A stretch of DNA of 64,000 bases from Marinobacter sp. es.042. Lineage in GTDB: Bacteria > Pseudomonadota > Gammaproteobacteria > Pseudomonadales > Oleiphilaceae. The notes beneath the pieces were generated by a model that saw only the letters and a program-made list of their open reading frames with translations, had not been told where the DNA came from and did no database searches. Of the stretch, positions 55,537 to 64,000 are shown piece after piece. The DNA lies in contig NZ_LT897781.1 in assembly GCF_900188315.1 (NCBI RefSeq), positions 1 through 64,000 of the forward strand, in the 5' to 3' direction. The translations under genes and the position numbers were made by a program. Positions within the stretch are counted from its first letter, which is position 1; each line of letters begins with the position of its first letter.

Positions 55537-56232
55537 TCAGAGTACTTTTTTCAACTGTCCATAATCACCGCCAGTGCGGAGCACCAGGGTAATCTCGTTG
55601 TCGTTGCGGTTCCGGAAGAACCAGCCGTGGTCGCCGGTGAAAGCGGCTTCAAGCTCTCCTTCATCTTCAGGAACACCTCGCCCTTTCTCGTAGGAAATGG
55701 ATTGTCCGCTGCCGTTGCCGTGGGTGTCGTAATTGATCGGGCCACCCTCAGATACCCAGGAGAAACGGGCCACAGCACCTTCTTCCATAGTCAGTTTGAA
55801 TTCGGTTCCCTCGCCCGGCGTCAGAACCACGCGCACTTCATCTTGCCATTGCGGCTTCGCAACTTCTGGTTCAGTCGCAGGCTCTGGCTCGGCCGACGCA
55901 GTCTCGATTTCGGGCGAGGGAGCGGGCTCGTCAATGGCTTCGGCCACGACAGGCGCCGACACTTCCTGAGTTTTCTGATCGGCCGACGATTGTACGGCAA
56001 CCATCTCAGCTGCCGCGTCAGCGGCGGCTTCCTCGGCGAGCTGCTCCTTGATTTCTCCCATTTCGGTCAATCCGAGCAGTTGGCCCGCGCCGGTAGGGTC
56101 CAGGGCGTACTCAGCGGGCATTACCACGGTAACCAGGAGGACCAGTGCCACGATGGCAGCAATGATTGTCGATCGAATCAGTTTGGCAGTACTGGGCAAT
56201 GCTTCACGGTTGGGTATATCGGTGTTGTACAT
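55537..56232 (-). CDS. Transmembrane anchor protein (metal-cluster associated)
   Basis: The 231-residue protein has one membrane helix (about 22-42), an Ala/Glu/Pro-rich stalk (65-125) and a globular C-terminal domain (GEGTEFKLTMEEGAVARFSW, GDHGWFFRNRNDNEITLVLR). Similar proteins sit beside HupE genes in metal-resistance islands. The function is not known. It is cotranscribed with the HupE gene, 15 bases apart. Confidence 0.7.
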   Translation of the reverse strand: MYNTDIPNREALPSTAKLIRSTIIAAIVALVLLVTVVMPAEYALDPTGAGQLLGLTEMGEIKEQLAEEAAADAAAEMVAVQSSADQKTQEVSAPVVAEAIDEPAPSPEIETASAEPEPATEPEVAKPQWQDEVRVVLTPGEGTEFKLTMEEGAVARFSWVSEGGPINYDTHGNGSGQSISYEKGRGVPEDEGELEAAFTGDHGWFFRNRNDNEITLVLRTGGDYGQLKKVL

Positions 56233-56247
56233 AGCGAATCTCCAGAA

Positions 56248-56985
56248 TTAAGCGACAAAGTAACCGGTGAGCTGATAACCGAAGAGCAGGAAGCCTGCGC
56301 TCATCATGGCGACATTGGCGGTGTAAGCGTGGCGGAAAAAGCCGTCGGTTTTGCGCCAGAAGCTAATCACAATCAGGATCATGGCGAGGGCGATGAGCTG
56401 TCCGATTTCCACACCTACGTTGAAGGCAAGAAGGTTCGGGATCAGCCCGTCCGGCGAGATGTCGTATTCGATGATCTTGGTGGACAGCCCAAAACCGTGG
56501 AAGAGCCCGAAAATAAGCGTGGCGGCCTTGGTGTCGGGCTGAAAGCCAAACCAGCGCTGATAGGCGCCGATGTTGTCCAGTGCCTTGTACACTATCGACA
56601 GGCCGATAATCGCATCGATGATGTAGCTGTTAATGCCGACGTTGAAGTACACGCCCAGCAGCATCGTGGTGGAATGCCCGAGGGCAAACAGGCTCACGTA
56701 GATAGCGATGTGCTGCATGCGGTACAGGAAGAAAATGACCCCCAGCAGAAACAGCAGGTGGTCGTAACCGGTAACCATGTGTTTGGCACCGAGGTAGGTA
56801 AAAGCAATCAGGTTTATGCCGGTAATCTCCTGAATGTATCCCTTGTCGCCCTGGGCGACGGCATGGGCCAACGCATCAGCGCTGAGGCCGAGCAGGCCCA
56901 GTGTCAGGAATATCCAGAAAAAACGGTTTCCGCCGGCAGCAACCCACGCCCAGTGGCGAGGTTTGCCAAGCAAAGTTGACAGCAT
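56248..56985 (-). CDS. HupE/UreJ family membrane protein
   Basis: The 245-residue protein has six or seven membrane helices and the HupE motif GAKHMVTGYDHLLFLLGVIF, plus FGLFHGFGLSTKI with conserved His. HupE/UreJ proteins move nickel or cobalt, and some members copper. The neighbourhood (copper genes, His-rich peptide) points to metal transport, but the metal is not determined. Confidence 0.82.
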   Translation of the reverse strand: MLSTLLGKPRHWAWVAAGGNRFFWIFLTLGLLGLSADALAHAVAQGDKGYIQEITGINLIAFTYLGAKHMVTGYDHLLFLLGVIFFLYRMQHIAIYVSLFALGHSTTMLLGVYFNVGINSYIIDAIIGLSIVYKALDNIGAYQRWFGFQPDTKAATLIFGLFHGFGLSTKIIEYDISPDGLIPNLLAFNVGVEIGQLIALAMILIVISFWRKTDGFFRHAYTANVAMMSAGFLLFGYQLTGYFVA

Positions 56986-57033
56986 AGTAACTCCGTAGAA
57001 TGGGTTTTCGTTCAGCTGCTAAGGCAGCATTGC

Positions 57034-57408
57034 TCAGACAATCTTGTAGAGCTTCGGAGGGCGGTCGAGCCGGTAACGAAAACTGCGGGGATTCTCTTTA
57101 GCAAAGGGAACAGGGCGCCGGAGTGAAGGTGTCAGGTTGGAGAATACCGGCATTTTCAACCTGTCTGCAGACTCGTGGGAGTGATTGCCAGAGTCATGAT
57201 GAGAGTGTCGGTCTTGATGGTCTTGCGCGCTCTGGCTGTGATGATCATGACTGTGGCCGTGAGCGCCTTCGTGCAGGATGTTGGCTTCAGTCAGCTCCGG
57301 TACTCCATGGGATAACGTTTCTCCCATGACTGAGAAGGTCAGGCCGATGAGAGCAATCAGCATGACAATAATCGGTATTCTTTTTTTACGGTTAACGGCC
57401 GTAATCAT
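57034..57408 (-). CDS. His-rich membrane-anchored or exported small protein
   Basis: The 124-residue protein has a hydrophobic N-terminal segment (IPIIVMLIALIGLTF) and about 15 histidines between residues 45 and 82 (HGHSHDHHSQ, HQDRHSHHDSGNHSH). It resembles CzcI-like or periplasmic metal-buffer proteins. It lies first in the series with HupE and the anchor protein. Confidence 0.65.
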   Translation of the reverse strand: MITAVNRKKRIPIIVMLIALIGLTFSVMGETLSHGVPELTEANILHEGAHGHSHDHHSQSAQDHQDRHSHHDSGNHSHESADRLKMPVFSNLTPSLRRPVPFAKENPRSFRYRLDRPPKLYKIV

Positions 57409-57681
57409 AAGAACCAGCTTCTGAACTCAAGCTCCGTAAGTGCGTTAATCCGCAACGGGGCGATGCAATGGTTGGTAACGAGAGAATACCATTCCCAGCC
57501 AGTTTTTAAGGAATTAAAACAATGAAATGTGATTGCTCTTAAACGTTTGCGGTTCAACTGGATGACCCAGATCAATCTGTATGCTGTTAACCACTCTTGA
57601 TGGATACTTTTCAGTTTCAATTCAGTTTCATGGTCTTTACTCATGGTGATGCACATTGTTGCAGCCAATAAGGAGGATCTC
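57409..57681. other. Divergent promoter gap before the Met-rich gene
   Basis: No convincing gene is present; a 92-codon minus-strand frame lacks protein-like composition and a ribosome site. The DNA is AT-richer and should drive both the His-rich and Met-rich genes. Confidence 0.5.
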
Positions 57682-58209
57682 ATGAACAGATTAAGTCGTT
57701 TCGTTGCCTGTTCCGTGTTCGTTGCCTTGCCTGCCTTTGCCTTTGCTCAGGGCAACTCAGGGCAAATGCCAGGTGCTGGCATGATGAGCCAGGAACAAGT
57801 GCAGCAGATGAATGAAAACATGGCACGCATGCAGGCCATGATGCAGGAAATGCGAAACGCCAACTCCAACGCTGAACGACAGAGACTGCGCCAGCAACAC
57901 ATGGAGTACATGCAGGAGCACATGCAGATGATGCGTGGCGGCATGATGGGGCCCGGTATGATGGGCCAGGGCATGATGGGCAACGGTCAGGAAATGATGG
58001 GTAGTGGCCAGGGCATGATGAACAACCAGGGCATGATGAACAACCAAGGTCAGGGTAAAAAACAGTCCGGCAATGCCCAGGGCAATCGTTCGGGTGGTCC
58101 GGGTATGGACAACGAGCAGCGTCTGGAGATGATGGAGAACCGGATGAATCAGATGCAGCTGATGATGGAACAGATGCTTGAGCACCAGCGGCAGATGTAC
58201 CGCAAATAA
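57682..58209 (+). CDS. Met/Gln-rich periplasmic protein
   Basis: The ATG at 57682 follows AAGGAGG. The 175-residue precursor has a signal peptide (cut near AFAQG) and a mature chain rich in Met, Gln, Asn and Gly, with repeats such as GPGMMGQGMMGNGQEMM and NNQGMMNNQG. Helical MMEQMLEHQRQM ends follow. Met clusters bind Cu(I) in proteins of copper islands; that role is inferred from composition and place. Confidence 0.75.
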   Translation: MNRLSRFVACSVFVALPAFAFAQGNSGQMPGAGMMSQEQVQQMNENMARMQAMMQEMRNANSNAERQRLRQQHMEYMQEHMQMMRGGMMGPGMMGQGMMGNGQEMMGSGQGMMNNQGMMNNQGQGKKQSGNAQGNRSGGPGMDNEQRLEMMENRMNQMQLMMEQMLEHQRQMYRK

Positions 58210-58223
58210 GGTTCCGGCGCCGG

Positions 58224-59741
58224 TTAGTCAAACAGGGATAGCTGGTCTGATTGGCTCTTCGATGGCAGATCGGGTCGTTTCTGCACGGGGCCTTTGCGGC
58301 TGCCATGACGCTGCAGCACCCGATCTGTCTCTGCCCGGCTGACGCTCTGTTTCCTGAAGTCGCCCACCGCCTTGCGGGCTACACGGGCTGCCTGCTCGTG
58401 GTCGCTGACAGGTGCGATATAGGTGTTACCGCCGTATCGTTCCTTTTGCAGTGGCGTCATTAACCAGGGCGTGTGGATCATTTCGCTGGGCACGCCGGCC
58501 AGCTCGGGAATCCACCGCCGGATGAACTCGCCCTCCGGGTCCAGTTTCTGGCTCTGCAGCACCGGGTTGTAGATTCGCAGGGCGTTGATGCCGGTCAGGC
58601 CGGACTGCATCTGGGTCTGGGAGTAGTGTATGCCCGGCTCGAAATCGGTAAACAAGCGGGCCAGGTGAAGGGCCGGATCGCGCCAGTGCAGCCACAGCTG
58701 GTAGCTGGCGATTGCCATCAGCATAGCTCGCATCCGGAAGTTGATCCAGCCGGAGTGGGCCAGTGCACGCATGCTGGCGTCCACCAGGGGCCATCCGGTC
58801 TGGCCTTCCTGCCAGCGTTGCAGTCGCTCGGAATCATTGGGCCCGGTTTTCAACGCCTCCATTTCCCGGTGCATGGCCCGGAACTCCAACTCCGGCTCGT
58901 CTTCCAGTTTCTGGATGAAGTGGCAATGCCAGTGCAACCGGGAGCGGAAGCTGGTCAGGCTTTTCTTTTTTCGGGGCAGGGTGTTGCGGTGGTTGCCGGT
59001 GGCCTTGGCCTCCTGGTAGATCTCCCGCAGGCTGACGGTGCCGTAGGCAATATACGGACTCAGGCGCGAACAGGCCCTGACGGCGGTGTTCGGGCTGGAA
59101 ATGTTGTACTGGTAACCGACGCAGCGGCGATCCAGGAAGGAGCCGAGGAGCTTTTCTCCTCTTGCGCTGCCCCCCATCTGGCGGTCCGGGCATGAGTCTG
59201 GCACTTCGAAACCCTGGCCATTGTCGGCAGCCCAATCGGTCTTCAGGGTATCCGATGTCGGGATTGCAGTCGGAGCCTCCAGCACTGGCTGGCGCATCAG
59301 CTCGGTCCACGCCCTGTCCCAGACATCCCGGTCGCTCAGGCGGCGAACCACACCGAACTGGTTCCACTCACGGAATTCCACCTGGTTTTCCGAACACCAG
59401 CCAATTACCGCCCTGTCTCGCTCGAAGGTCCAGTGTCCGCCGGTTTCCTGATGGCAGAAGATGCGGTTGATGCCCTGGCGGGCCTGAAGCTGCTTCAACG
59501 CATCGGTCACCGACCCTCGAATCACCAGCAACTGGCTTCCGGCCTTGCGCAACTGTCGGTCCAGGTCGTCCAGAGAATCCCGGATAAACGCCCACTGCCG
59601 GCCGCTGGTATCCGGCAGTTGCCAGTACTCATCCTCGATAACATACAACGGAATGACTGGCTCTCCCAGGCTGGCTGCCGCCGCCAGGGGGGCATGATCC
59701 CGTGCACGCAAATCGCGCTTGAACCACACAACGGTCGTCAT
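58224..59741 (-). CDS. Cryptochrome/DNA photolyase family protein
   Basis: The start [16 protein letters not shown] at 59741 gives 505 residues. The N-terminal antenna domain is followed by FAD-binding motifs ([53 protein letters not shown]). It repairs UV dimers or acts as a cryptochrome. Several residues (for example GHWTF and the C-terminal extension) differ from classical CPD photolyases, so the substrate is not certain. The DUF2256 gene overlaps its start. Confidence 0.87.
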   Translation of the reverse strand: MTTVVWFKRDLRARDHAPLAAAASLGEPVIPLYVIEDEYWQLPDTSGRQWAFIRDSLDDLDRQLRKAGSQLLVIRGSVTDALKQLQARQGINRIFCHQETGGHWTFERDRAVIGWCSENQVEFREWNQFGVVRRLSDRDVWDRAWTELMRQPVLEAPTAIPTSDTLKTDWAADNGQGFEVPDSCPDRQMGGSARGEKLLGSFLDRRCVGYQYNISSPNTAVRACSRLSPYIAYGTVSLREIYQEAKATGNHRNTLPRKKKSLTSFRSRLHWHCHFIQKLEDEPELEFRAMHREMEALKTGPNDSERLQRWQEGQTGWPLVDASMRALAHSGWINFRMRAMLMAIASYQLWLHWRDPALHLARLFTDFEPGIHYSQTQMQSGLTGINALRIYNPVLQSQKLDPEGEFIRRWIPELAGVPSEMIHTPWLMTPLQKERYGGNTYIAPVSDHEQAARVARKAVGDFRKQSVSRAETDRVLQRHGSRKGPVQKRPDLPSKSQSDQLSLFD

Positions 59742-59884
59742 GTGGATGCGTTCCTCTCGCGCCGGCAACGTTCGCTGCAGTAGCGGACATTTTCCCAGTC
59801 CTTTGCCCACTTTTTGCGCCACGCGAAGGGCCGCTGGCAGACCGGACAGGTCTTTTCAGGGAGATTCAGCTTTTTGTGGGGCAC
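59738..59884 (-). CDS. DUF2256 small zinc-ribbon-like protein
   Basis: This 48-residue gene was found by translating the photolyase leader. It reads [19 protein letters not shown] and [10 protein letters not shown]: the four-cysteine pattern of DUF2256. A GTG at 59884 is the best start, since no ATG is in frame nearby. Its stop overlaps the photolyase ATG (ATGA), so the two are coupled. The frame remains open further upstream, so the true start may be earlier. Confidence 0.82.
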   Translation of the reverse strand: MPHKKLNLPEKTCPVCQRPFAWRKKWAKDWENVRYCSERCRRERNAST

Positions 59885-59983
59885 CAGGCTCTTCCGTTCG
59901 GGATGAATGGTTTTCGATGTATGGCTTTCTACGTCTGCGTCGCAGGGCGGGATCAGCGCCCATGGCTGCGGGGAGTATGAGCC

Positions 59984-60580
59984 TCAGGAGTTTGATTCCC
60001 GGGCCAGCTGGGCCAGATCTTCACTGATCTGCTCGGGCGACAGGCCGGGGCGTAATAGCAGCCGGGCGTTGCCACGGCGATCGAACACGTAAACGGCGCT
60101 GCTGTGGGAGACGTTGTAGTTGCCTCGGGCGTCGGGCTTGTCGTAACCGAAGGTTGTTCGATACCGTTTGGTGAGCTCTCGAAGCGCGGGTTCTTCCGCG
60201 GTCATGCCAACAACCCGATCACCGAAAAAATCCACGTAGCTGGCCAGGCGTTCCGGCGTATCCCTGCGCGGGTCAACGCTGACGAACAGGGTTGTTACAT
60301 CGTCCCGATACTCTTCGGGCAGCTGACCAACGGACTGGCGAAGATCGGTCAGCGTGGTCGGACAGACATCCGGGCAGGAGGTGAAGCCGAAGTACAACAG
60401 CCGGATGGTGCCCCGTGAGTCAGCGGGAGTCACGGTATTCCCATCAGTGCCCTCGAGCTGGAACTCAAGCTCGGGCATCAGGCCTGAGATGTCTTTGCCA
60501 TGCCAGCTTTCATCATTCCCGGTGCAGCCGGTGAACATCAGTACCACGAAAATCAGCCAGAGTAGCCGTATTCTGCTCAT
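59984..60580 (-). CDS. SCO family copper chaperone
   Basis: The 198-residue lipoprotein (lipobox FTGC, Cys19) has the thioredoxin-like SCO fold with copper ligands C69 and C73 (TSCPDVCPTT) and H159 (VSHSSAVYVF). Sco proteins deliver copper to the CuA site of cytochrome oxidase. The ctaG gene is upstream with a four-base overlap. Confidence 0.93.
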   Translation of the reverse strand: MSRIRLLWLIFVVLMFTGCTGNDESWHGKDISGLMPELEFQLEGTDGNTVTPADSRGTIRLLYFGFTSCPDVCPTTLTDLRQSVGQLPEEYRDDVTTLFVSVDPRRDTPERLASYVDFFGDRVVGMTAEEPALRELTKRYRTTFGYDKPDARGNYNVSHSSAVYVFDRRGNARLLLRPGLSPEQISEDLAQLARESNS

Positions 60581-61416
60581 GCGTTACCTCCCGCCAGAGA
60601 GCGGCTTTTCGGGAATTTGCCATCTTCATGCATGGCCCGGCGAAGCACAATCAGGATGCCGATGATGCTCATCATGGCCGGTGGAATCCAGGTCAGCAGG
60701 CCGCCCAGCAACTGGTCCGTTTCCGGAGGCATCGGCCATGCCCGGCCGCAGACCTCGTATACGTCATACACCATGCCCCTGGAAAATACGATCCAGGCGC
60801 CAAGAATCATCTGGGGTATCGCCACCAGCGCCAGCAGCAGGATACGTTTCCCGTAGCCAAGCGCATTCGTGACTGCAGGGCTACGGGGATCGAAGATCAG
60901 CCACCAGAACAGCAGGCCGTCCAGCAGCATGCTCCAGTTCATGATCCAGTAAAGCTGCCGGCTGAGCATGGCGTCAAAATGGATGGGCGGCCAGAGCCAG
61001 AAGTAGATCAGTCCCACGAACAGAACCGAGGCGATCAGGGGTTGCTGCAATAGGCGGTAAAGCCACCCCAGAGGTTGCAGCCAATAACGCACAGACGGGG
61101 AGATCCTCTGATACCAGAATCGCATCACGGGCAGCGGATTGGACAGCGCAATCAGAATTGGCCCCAGGTGGTGAAGAATCAGGTGTTGTCCCCGGTGAAC
61201 GAAAAACATGTACTGGGAGTAGTAGTCGAACCGGGTCTGCATCACCGCATAGCAGAGCATAACGCCAAGTGTGAATGTAACGATCCGGCCCGATCCCGGC
61301 CGGTCCTGCTCTGGCATCCTCAGTAGCGCAACACCATAGAACCCGAGCACCAACATATAGCTGAGCAGAGTCAGGGGAGAGAAATCGTAGGGCAGCAGGT
61401 AGCTCGATACTGGCAT
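60577..61416 (-). CDS. ctaG: Cytochrome c oxidase assembly protein CtaG (caa3 type)
   Basis: The 279-residue membrane protein has seven or eight helices and the CtaG motifs FFVHRGQHLILHHLGPILI and YWIMNWSMLLDGLLFWWLI. It is thought to help insert copper into the oxidase. The pairing with SCO and overlapping frames make an oxidase copper-delivery operon; no oxidase subunits are in the window. Confidence 0.88.
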   Translation of the reverse strand: MPVSSYLLPYDFSPLTLLSYMLVLGFYGVALLRMPEQDRPGSGRIVTFTLGVMLCYAVMQTRFDYYSQYMFFVHRGQHLILHHLGPILIALSNPLPVMRFWYQRISPSVRYWLQPLGWLYRLLQQPLIASVLFVGLIYFWLWPPIHFDAMLSRQLYWIMNWSMLLDGLLFWWLIFDPRSPAVTNALGYGKRILLLALVAIPQMILGAWIVFSRGMVYDVYEVCGRAWPMPPETDQLLGGLLTWIPPAMMSIIGILIVLRRAMHEDGKFPKSRSLAGGNA

Positions 61417-61542
61417 GGATCAGACTCGATGCGTGCACGCAGTGGAAACCGGGTTTATCTTTCTTGTCAGTACCGCTGAGTTTTGCCGGCCCGGCGGCGG
61501 ATTTCAAGGTCGACTTAAGGCAACTTCTGATGGAGGCGGAGC

Positions 61543-63231
61543 ATGGCCCGATTTTGCGATTCCATTTCAGCACCGTCGGTGTTGATCTTTGACTGGCACG
61601 GCACCCTCGTAGACACCCACGATGCCATGTTCAGTGCCATGGAAGATATGCTGCCGCAACTGGAAGAGCTGGGGCTCGTGGAGCGGCTGCTGCCGGAGGA
61701 TAAATGCCGTACCGGCGACGACGCGCGTCTGGTGCGCTACATCCGGATCTTCCGGCGCCTGCATCCGCGTATTCTGGCAGAGCGGCGGGTTTCAAGAACG
61801 GACATTTTCAATGCCATCTTTGGCGACGACAAAGAAGCCAAGCTGATTGCCCACAAGGCCTACAACGAGGCCTACCGCCGTTATTTCGGGCAGGTAAAAC
61901 CGTTTCAACCTGGCGCGTATGAGTACCTCAGCGCCCTGAAAGCGATGGGTATCCGCCTGGCGGTTTCGACCAATCGGAACCGCGAATTCCTGGACCGGGA
62001 ATTACAGACGGTTGACGAAGGCCGATGGCGACGCCTGTTCGATGCCACGGTCTGTGCCGACGACGTAACCGAGTACAAGCCCGACCCCGAGGTGATTCTC
62101 AAGGCGCTTGAAAAACTCGGTCTGCCAGCGGATGAAAAGGCCTGGTATGTGGGCGACAGCTACGTCGATATGCTCACCGCCAACAATGCTGGCGTGTCGG
62201 GCGTGTTCTACAACGGCGCCTGCTGGGAATCTGGCCGGATCGACAGCTGGTTCTCGCACCGGGACGCGCCCGCAGCCATTCTGGACAGCTTTGAGGACCT
62301 CATGGACCTTTTAGCCCTGCTTGAGCGGAGCCAGCCGGAGGCCTTCGAACAAACGCCTGCTGAGGTTCGCCCCCGGCCGTTTCCGCCGCCACAGCGACCC
62401 GAGCCGAGGATTGAGCCGGACTGGCACCCGGCGGTGGTCAAGCTCATCCGTCCGGCAGTCATCCTGTTCGACTGGCACGCCACCCTGGTAGACACCCTCG
62501 ACGCCATGTACCACGCGGTGGACGACATGCTGCCGGATTTCCACAAACTCAAACTGATGGACCGCATGGTGGCGCCGGAAGACAGCAAAACTCCGGAAGA
62601 TGTGAAGCTGGTTGCCTACGTGCGGGAGTTTGCGAAGCTGCATCCGAAGGTGAAGGCAGACCGAAAGATTTCCCGAACCGATATCTTTGAGGTGTTGTTC
62701 GGGGACGATCAGGAAGCCAAGCAGATTGCCCATCAGGCGTTCAATCACCATTACCGGAAACACTACGGTACCGTGAAGGCGTTTGAGCCTAAGGTGCGGG
62801 AAGTTCTGGAAGGGTTACGGCGGCTGGGCATCCAGGTGGGTGTCATTACCAACCGGGACCGCGAGTTTTTCGAGCATGAACTGGCGGCGGTGGAGGATAC
62901 CGGGTGGACGCATCTGTTTGATGTCAACGTCTGCGGCGACGATACACCCCTGCGCAAGCCCCACCCGGATCAGTTGCTGCTGGCTGTCCAGAAACTGGAT
63001 TATCCGCCTGACCCCAGTGTGTGGTACGTGGGCGATAGCACGACTGACGTCATTGCCGCCAAGCGCGCGGGCCTGACCTCCGTATTCTTCAACGGGGCCC
63101 AGTGGGATCTGCCCTGGCTGAACAAGATTTTTCCGGGTACTCACAAGCATCCGGACAAGCCGGATGTGGTGGTCAATGACTTCTCGGAGTTCTGGGCGTT
63201 GGTGTTGGCCTGCGAAGTCGGGCCGCCCTGA
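61543..63231 (+). CDS. Tandem-domain HAD-like protein
   Basis: The 562-residue protein contains two full HAD domains (about 12-270 and 305-555) similar to each other along their whole length. Motif I reads FDWHGTLVDT (D17) and FDWHATLVDT (D310): the second catalytic Asp of DxD is His in both. Motif IV WYVGDS and motif II TNR are kept. The ATG at 61543 follows a GGAGGCGGAG site. Substrate unknown; an internal duplication of one gene is the simplest origin. Confidence 0.85.
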   Translation: MARFCDSISAPSVLIFDWHGTLVDTHDAMFSAMEDMLPQLEELGLVERLLPEDKCRTGDDARLVRYIRIFRRLHPRILAERRVSRTDIFNAIFGDDKEAKLIAHKAYNEAYRRYFGQVKPFQPGAYEYLSALKAMGIRLAVSTNRNREFLDRELQTVDEGRWRRLFDATVCADDVTEYKPDPEVILKALEKLGLPADEKAWYVGDSYVDMLTANNAGVSGVFYNGACWESGRIDSWFSHRDAPAAILDSFEDLMDLLALLERSQPEAFEQTPAEVRPRPFPPPQRPEPRIEPDWHPAVVKLIRPAVILFDWHATLVDTLDAMYHAVDDMLPDFHKLKLMDRMVAPEDSKTPEDVKLVAYVREFAKLHPKVKADRKISRTDIFEVLFGDDQEAKQIAHQAFNHHYRKHYGTVKAFEPKVREVLEGLRRLGIQVGVITNRDREFFEHELAAVEDTGWTHLFDVNVCGDDTPLRKPHPDQLLLAVQKLDYPPDPSVWYVGDSTTDVIAAKRAGLTSVFFNGAQWDLPWLNKIFPGTHKHPDKPDVVVNDFSEFWALVLACEVGPP

Positions 63232-63260
63232 GGAAAAGATCAGGACGAAAATGTTCTGAC

Positions 63261-64000
63261 CTAGAGCTTTTCAATCGTGGCGATCAGATTCTCCGCGCGC
63301 CGGAGCAGCGCTTCCCGTTTCTCGGGCTTCTGCTTGTCCCAGTTCCGGTACATCATGCCCATGCGCGGGTTTTTGGCAAAGTCGTCCCGATGCCGATCGA
63401 TGAAATGCCAGTACAGGGCGTTGAACGGGCAGGCGTCATCTTCGGTGGCCTTGTTCACCTTATAATGGCAGTTGGCGCAATGGTCCGACATGCGCTGGAT
63501 ATACCTGCCGCTGGCGGCGTAGGGCTTTGAGCCCAGGTAGCCGCCATCCGCGTGCATGACCATCCCCAGCACGTTGGGCAGTTCCACCCAGTCATAGGCA
63601 TCGGCGTATACCGCCAGGTACCAGTCACAGATTTCCTCCGGCTTGATGCCCGCCAGCAGCGCGAAGTTGCCGGTAACCATCAGGCGCTGAATATGGTGGG
63701 CGTACGCGTTGCGGCGGGTGGCATCAATGGCCTTGTGCATGCACCGCATTTTCGTGTCCCCGGTCCAGTAGAACCAGGGCAGGGCACGGGTGTTGCCCAG
63801 ACGGTTTTCTTTGGCATATCCCGGCATGTTCATCCAGTAAATGCCCCGCACGAACTCGCGCCAGCCCAGTATCTGACGGATAAATCCCTCCACCGCATTG
63901 ATCGGTGCACGGCCTGAATACCACGCCTGAGCGGCCGCCTCGCAAACCGCCACCGGATCCAGAAGCCCGGAATTGATGTAGGGCGACAGTATGGAATGAA
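63261..64000 (-). CDS. Iron-sulfur bacterial cryptochrome/(6-4) photolyase (partial)
   Basis: The frame continues unbroken to the window end, so only about 246 C-terminal residues are seen. GWREFVRGIYW, LPWFYWTG, HHIQRLMVTGNFALL and the cysteine set CANCHYKV then 12 residues to ACPFNALYW match FeS-BCP/PhrB proteins, where CxxC-x12-C and an upstream Cys bind 4Fe-4S. These repair (6-4) photoproducts or signal light. Confidence 0.92.
   Translation of the reverse strand, partial: HSILSPYINSGLLDPVAVCEAAAQAWYSGRAPINAVEGFIRQILGWREFVRGIYWMNMPGYAKENRLGNTRALPWFYWTGDTKMRCMHKAIDATRRNAYAHHIQRLMVTGNFALLAGIKPEEICDWYLAVYADAYDWVELPNVLGMVMHADGGYLGSKPYAASGRYIQRMSDHCANCHYKVNKATEDDACPFNALYWHFIDRHRDDFAKNPRMGMMYRNWDKQKPEKREALLRRAENLIATIEKL

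Noticed and set aside
57405..57683. 92-codon minus-strand frame between the His-rich and Met-rich genes
   Set aside because: No ribosome site, unusual composition, and it occupies the promoter gap of two divergent genes.

Overview
The window looks like chromosome of a marine gammaproteobacterium, most likely Marinobacter or a close relative. This is inferred from gene order (asmA-mutY-yggX, hisBHAF, yibQ-ctpA-envC-gpmI, yibN-secB, flgP-flgT, sufBCDSA-sufT-sufE, fabA-fabB) and from protein character; no database search was possible.

Region 1 (1-11.84 kb) is accessory DNA. An approximately 10.7 kb filamentous-phage (inovirus) prophage lies between two copies of a 48-bp attachment core (1075-1122 and 11766-11813). 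The right core is the 3' part of an intact tRNA-Phe gene. The prophage reads: RelE/Phd-type toxin-antitoxin, a small unknown gene pair, a promoter, four ATGA-coupled small early genes, a hairpin-rich gap, ssDNA-binding protein, small coat protein, pVIII-like major coat protein, a central terminator, pIII-like adsorption protein, pVI-like protein, Zot/pI assembly ATPase, a very strong double hairpin, rolling-circle Rep, tyrosine integrase, and an AT-rich multi-membrane-span cargo gene next to the att site. Bases 1-1122 are a second copy of the prophage right end. The two copies differ, as far as I can read, only by seven one-base homopolymer indels, so a tandem prophage (or a contig wrap) read with homopolymer errors is likely.

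Region 2 (11.9-30.5 kb) is core housekeeping: iron trafficking and oxidative repair (yggX, mutY), an AsmA protein, an SRPBCC protein, the end of histidine biosynthesis, a polysaccharide deacetylase, the peptidase CtpA, the murein hydrolase activator EnvC, phosphoglycerate mutase, YibN and SecB, TrmL, a thiolase, a pteridine reductase, CCA-adding enzyme and a TraF-like outer-membrane protein.

Region 3 (30.7-49 kb) holds flgP-flgT, a complete suf Fe-S assembly operon with an IscR-type-1-like operator over its promoter, tRNA hydroxylation protein TrhP, a stand-alone AraC domain, fabA/fabB, a voltage-gated cation channel, permeases, an EVE protein, a hemolysin-III protein and WrbA. Two related long palindromic interspersed repeats flank sufB, and a third kind of palindrome lies before sufT.

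Region 4 (49-58.2 kb) is a metal-resistance island: CDF exporter with a MerR promoter, CadR-like regulator, a two-component system, and divergent from these a cupredoxin-copA-copB operon. HupE, an anchor protein, a His-rich peptide and a Met-rich periplasmic protein follow.

Region 5 (58.2-64 kb) holds a photolyase coupled to a tiny DUF2256 gene, Sco and CtaG copper chaperones for cytochrome oxidase, a duplicated HAD protein with an altered catalytic motif, and the C-terminal part of an iron-sulfur photolyase running off the end.
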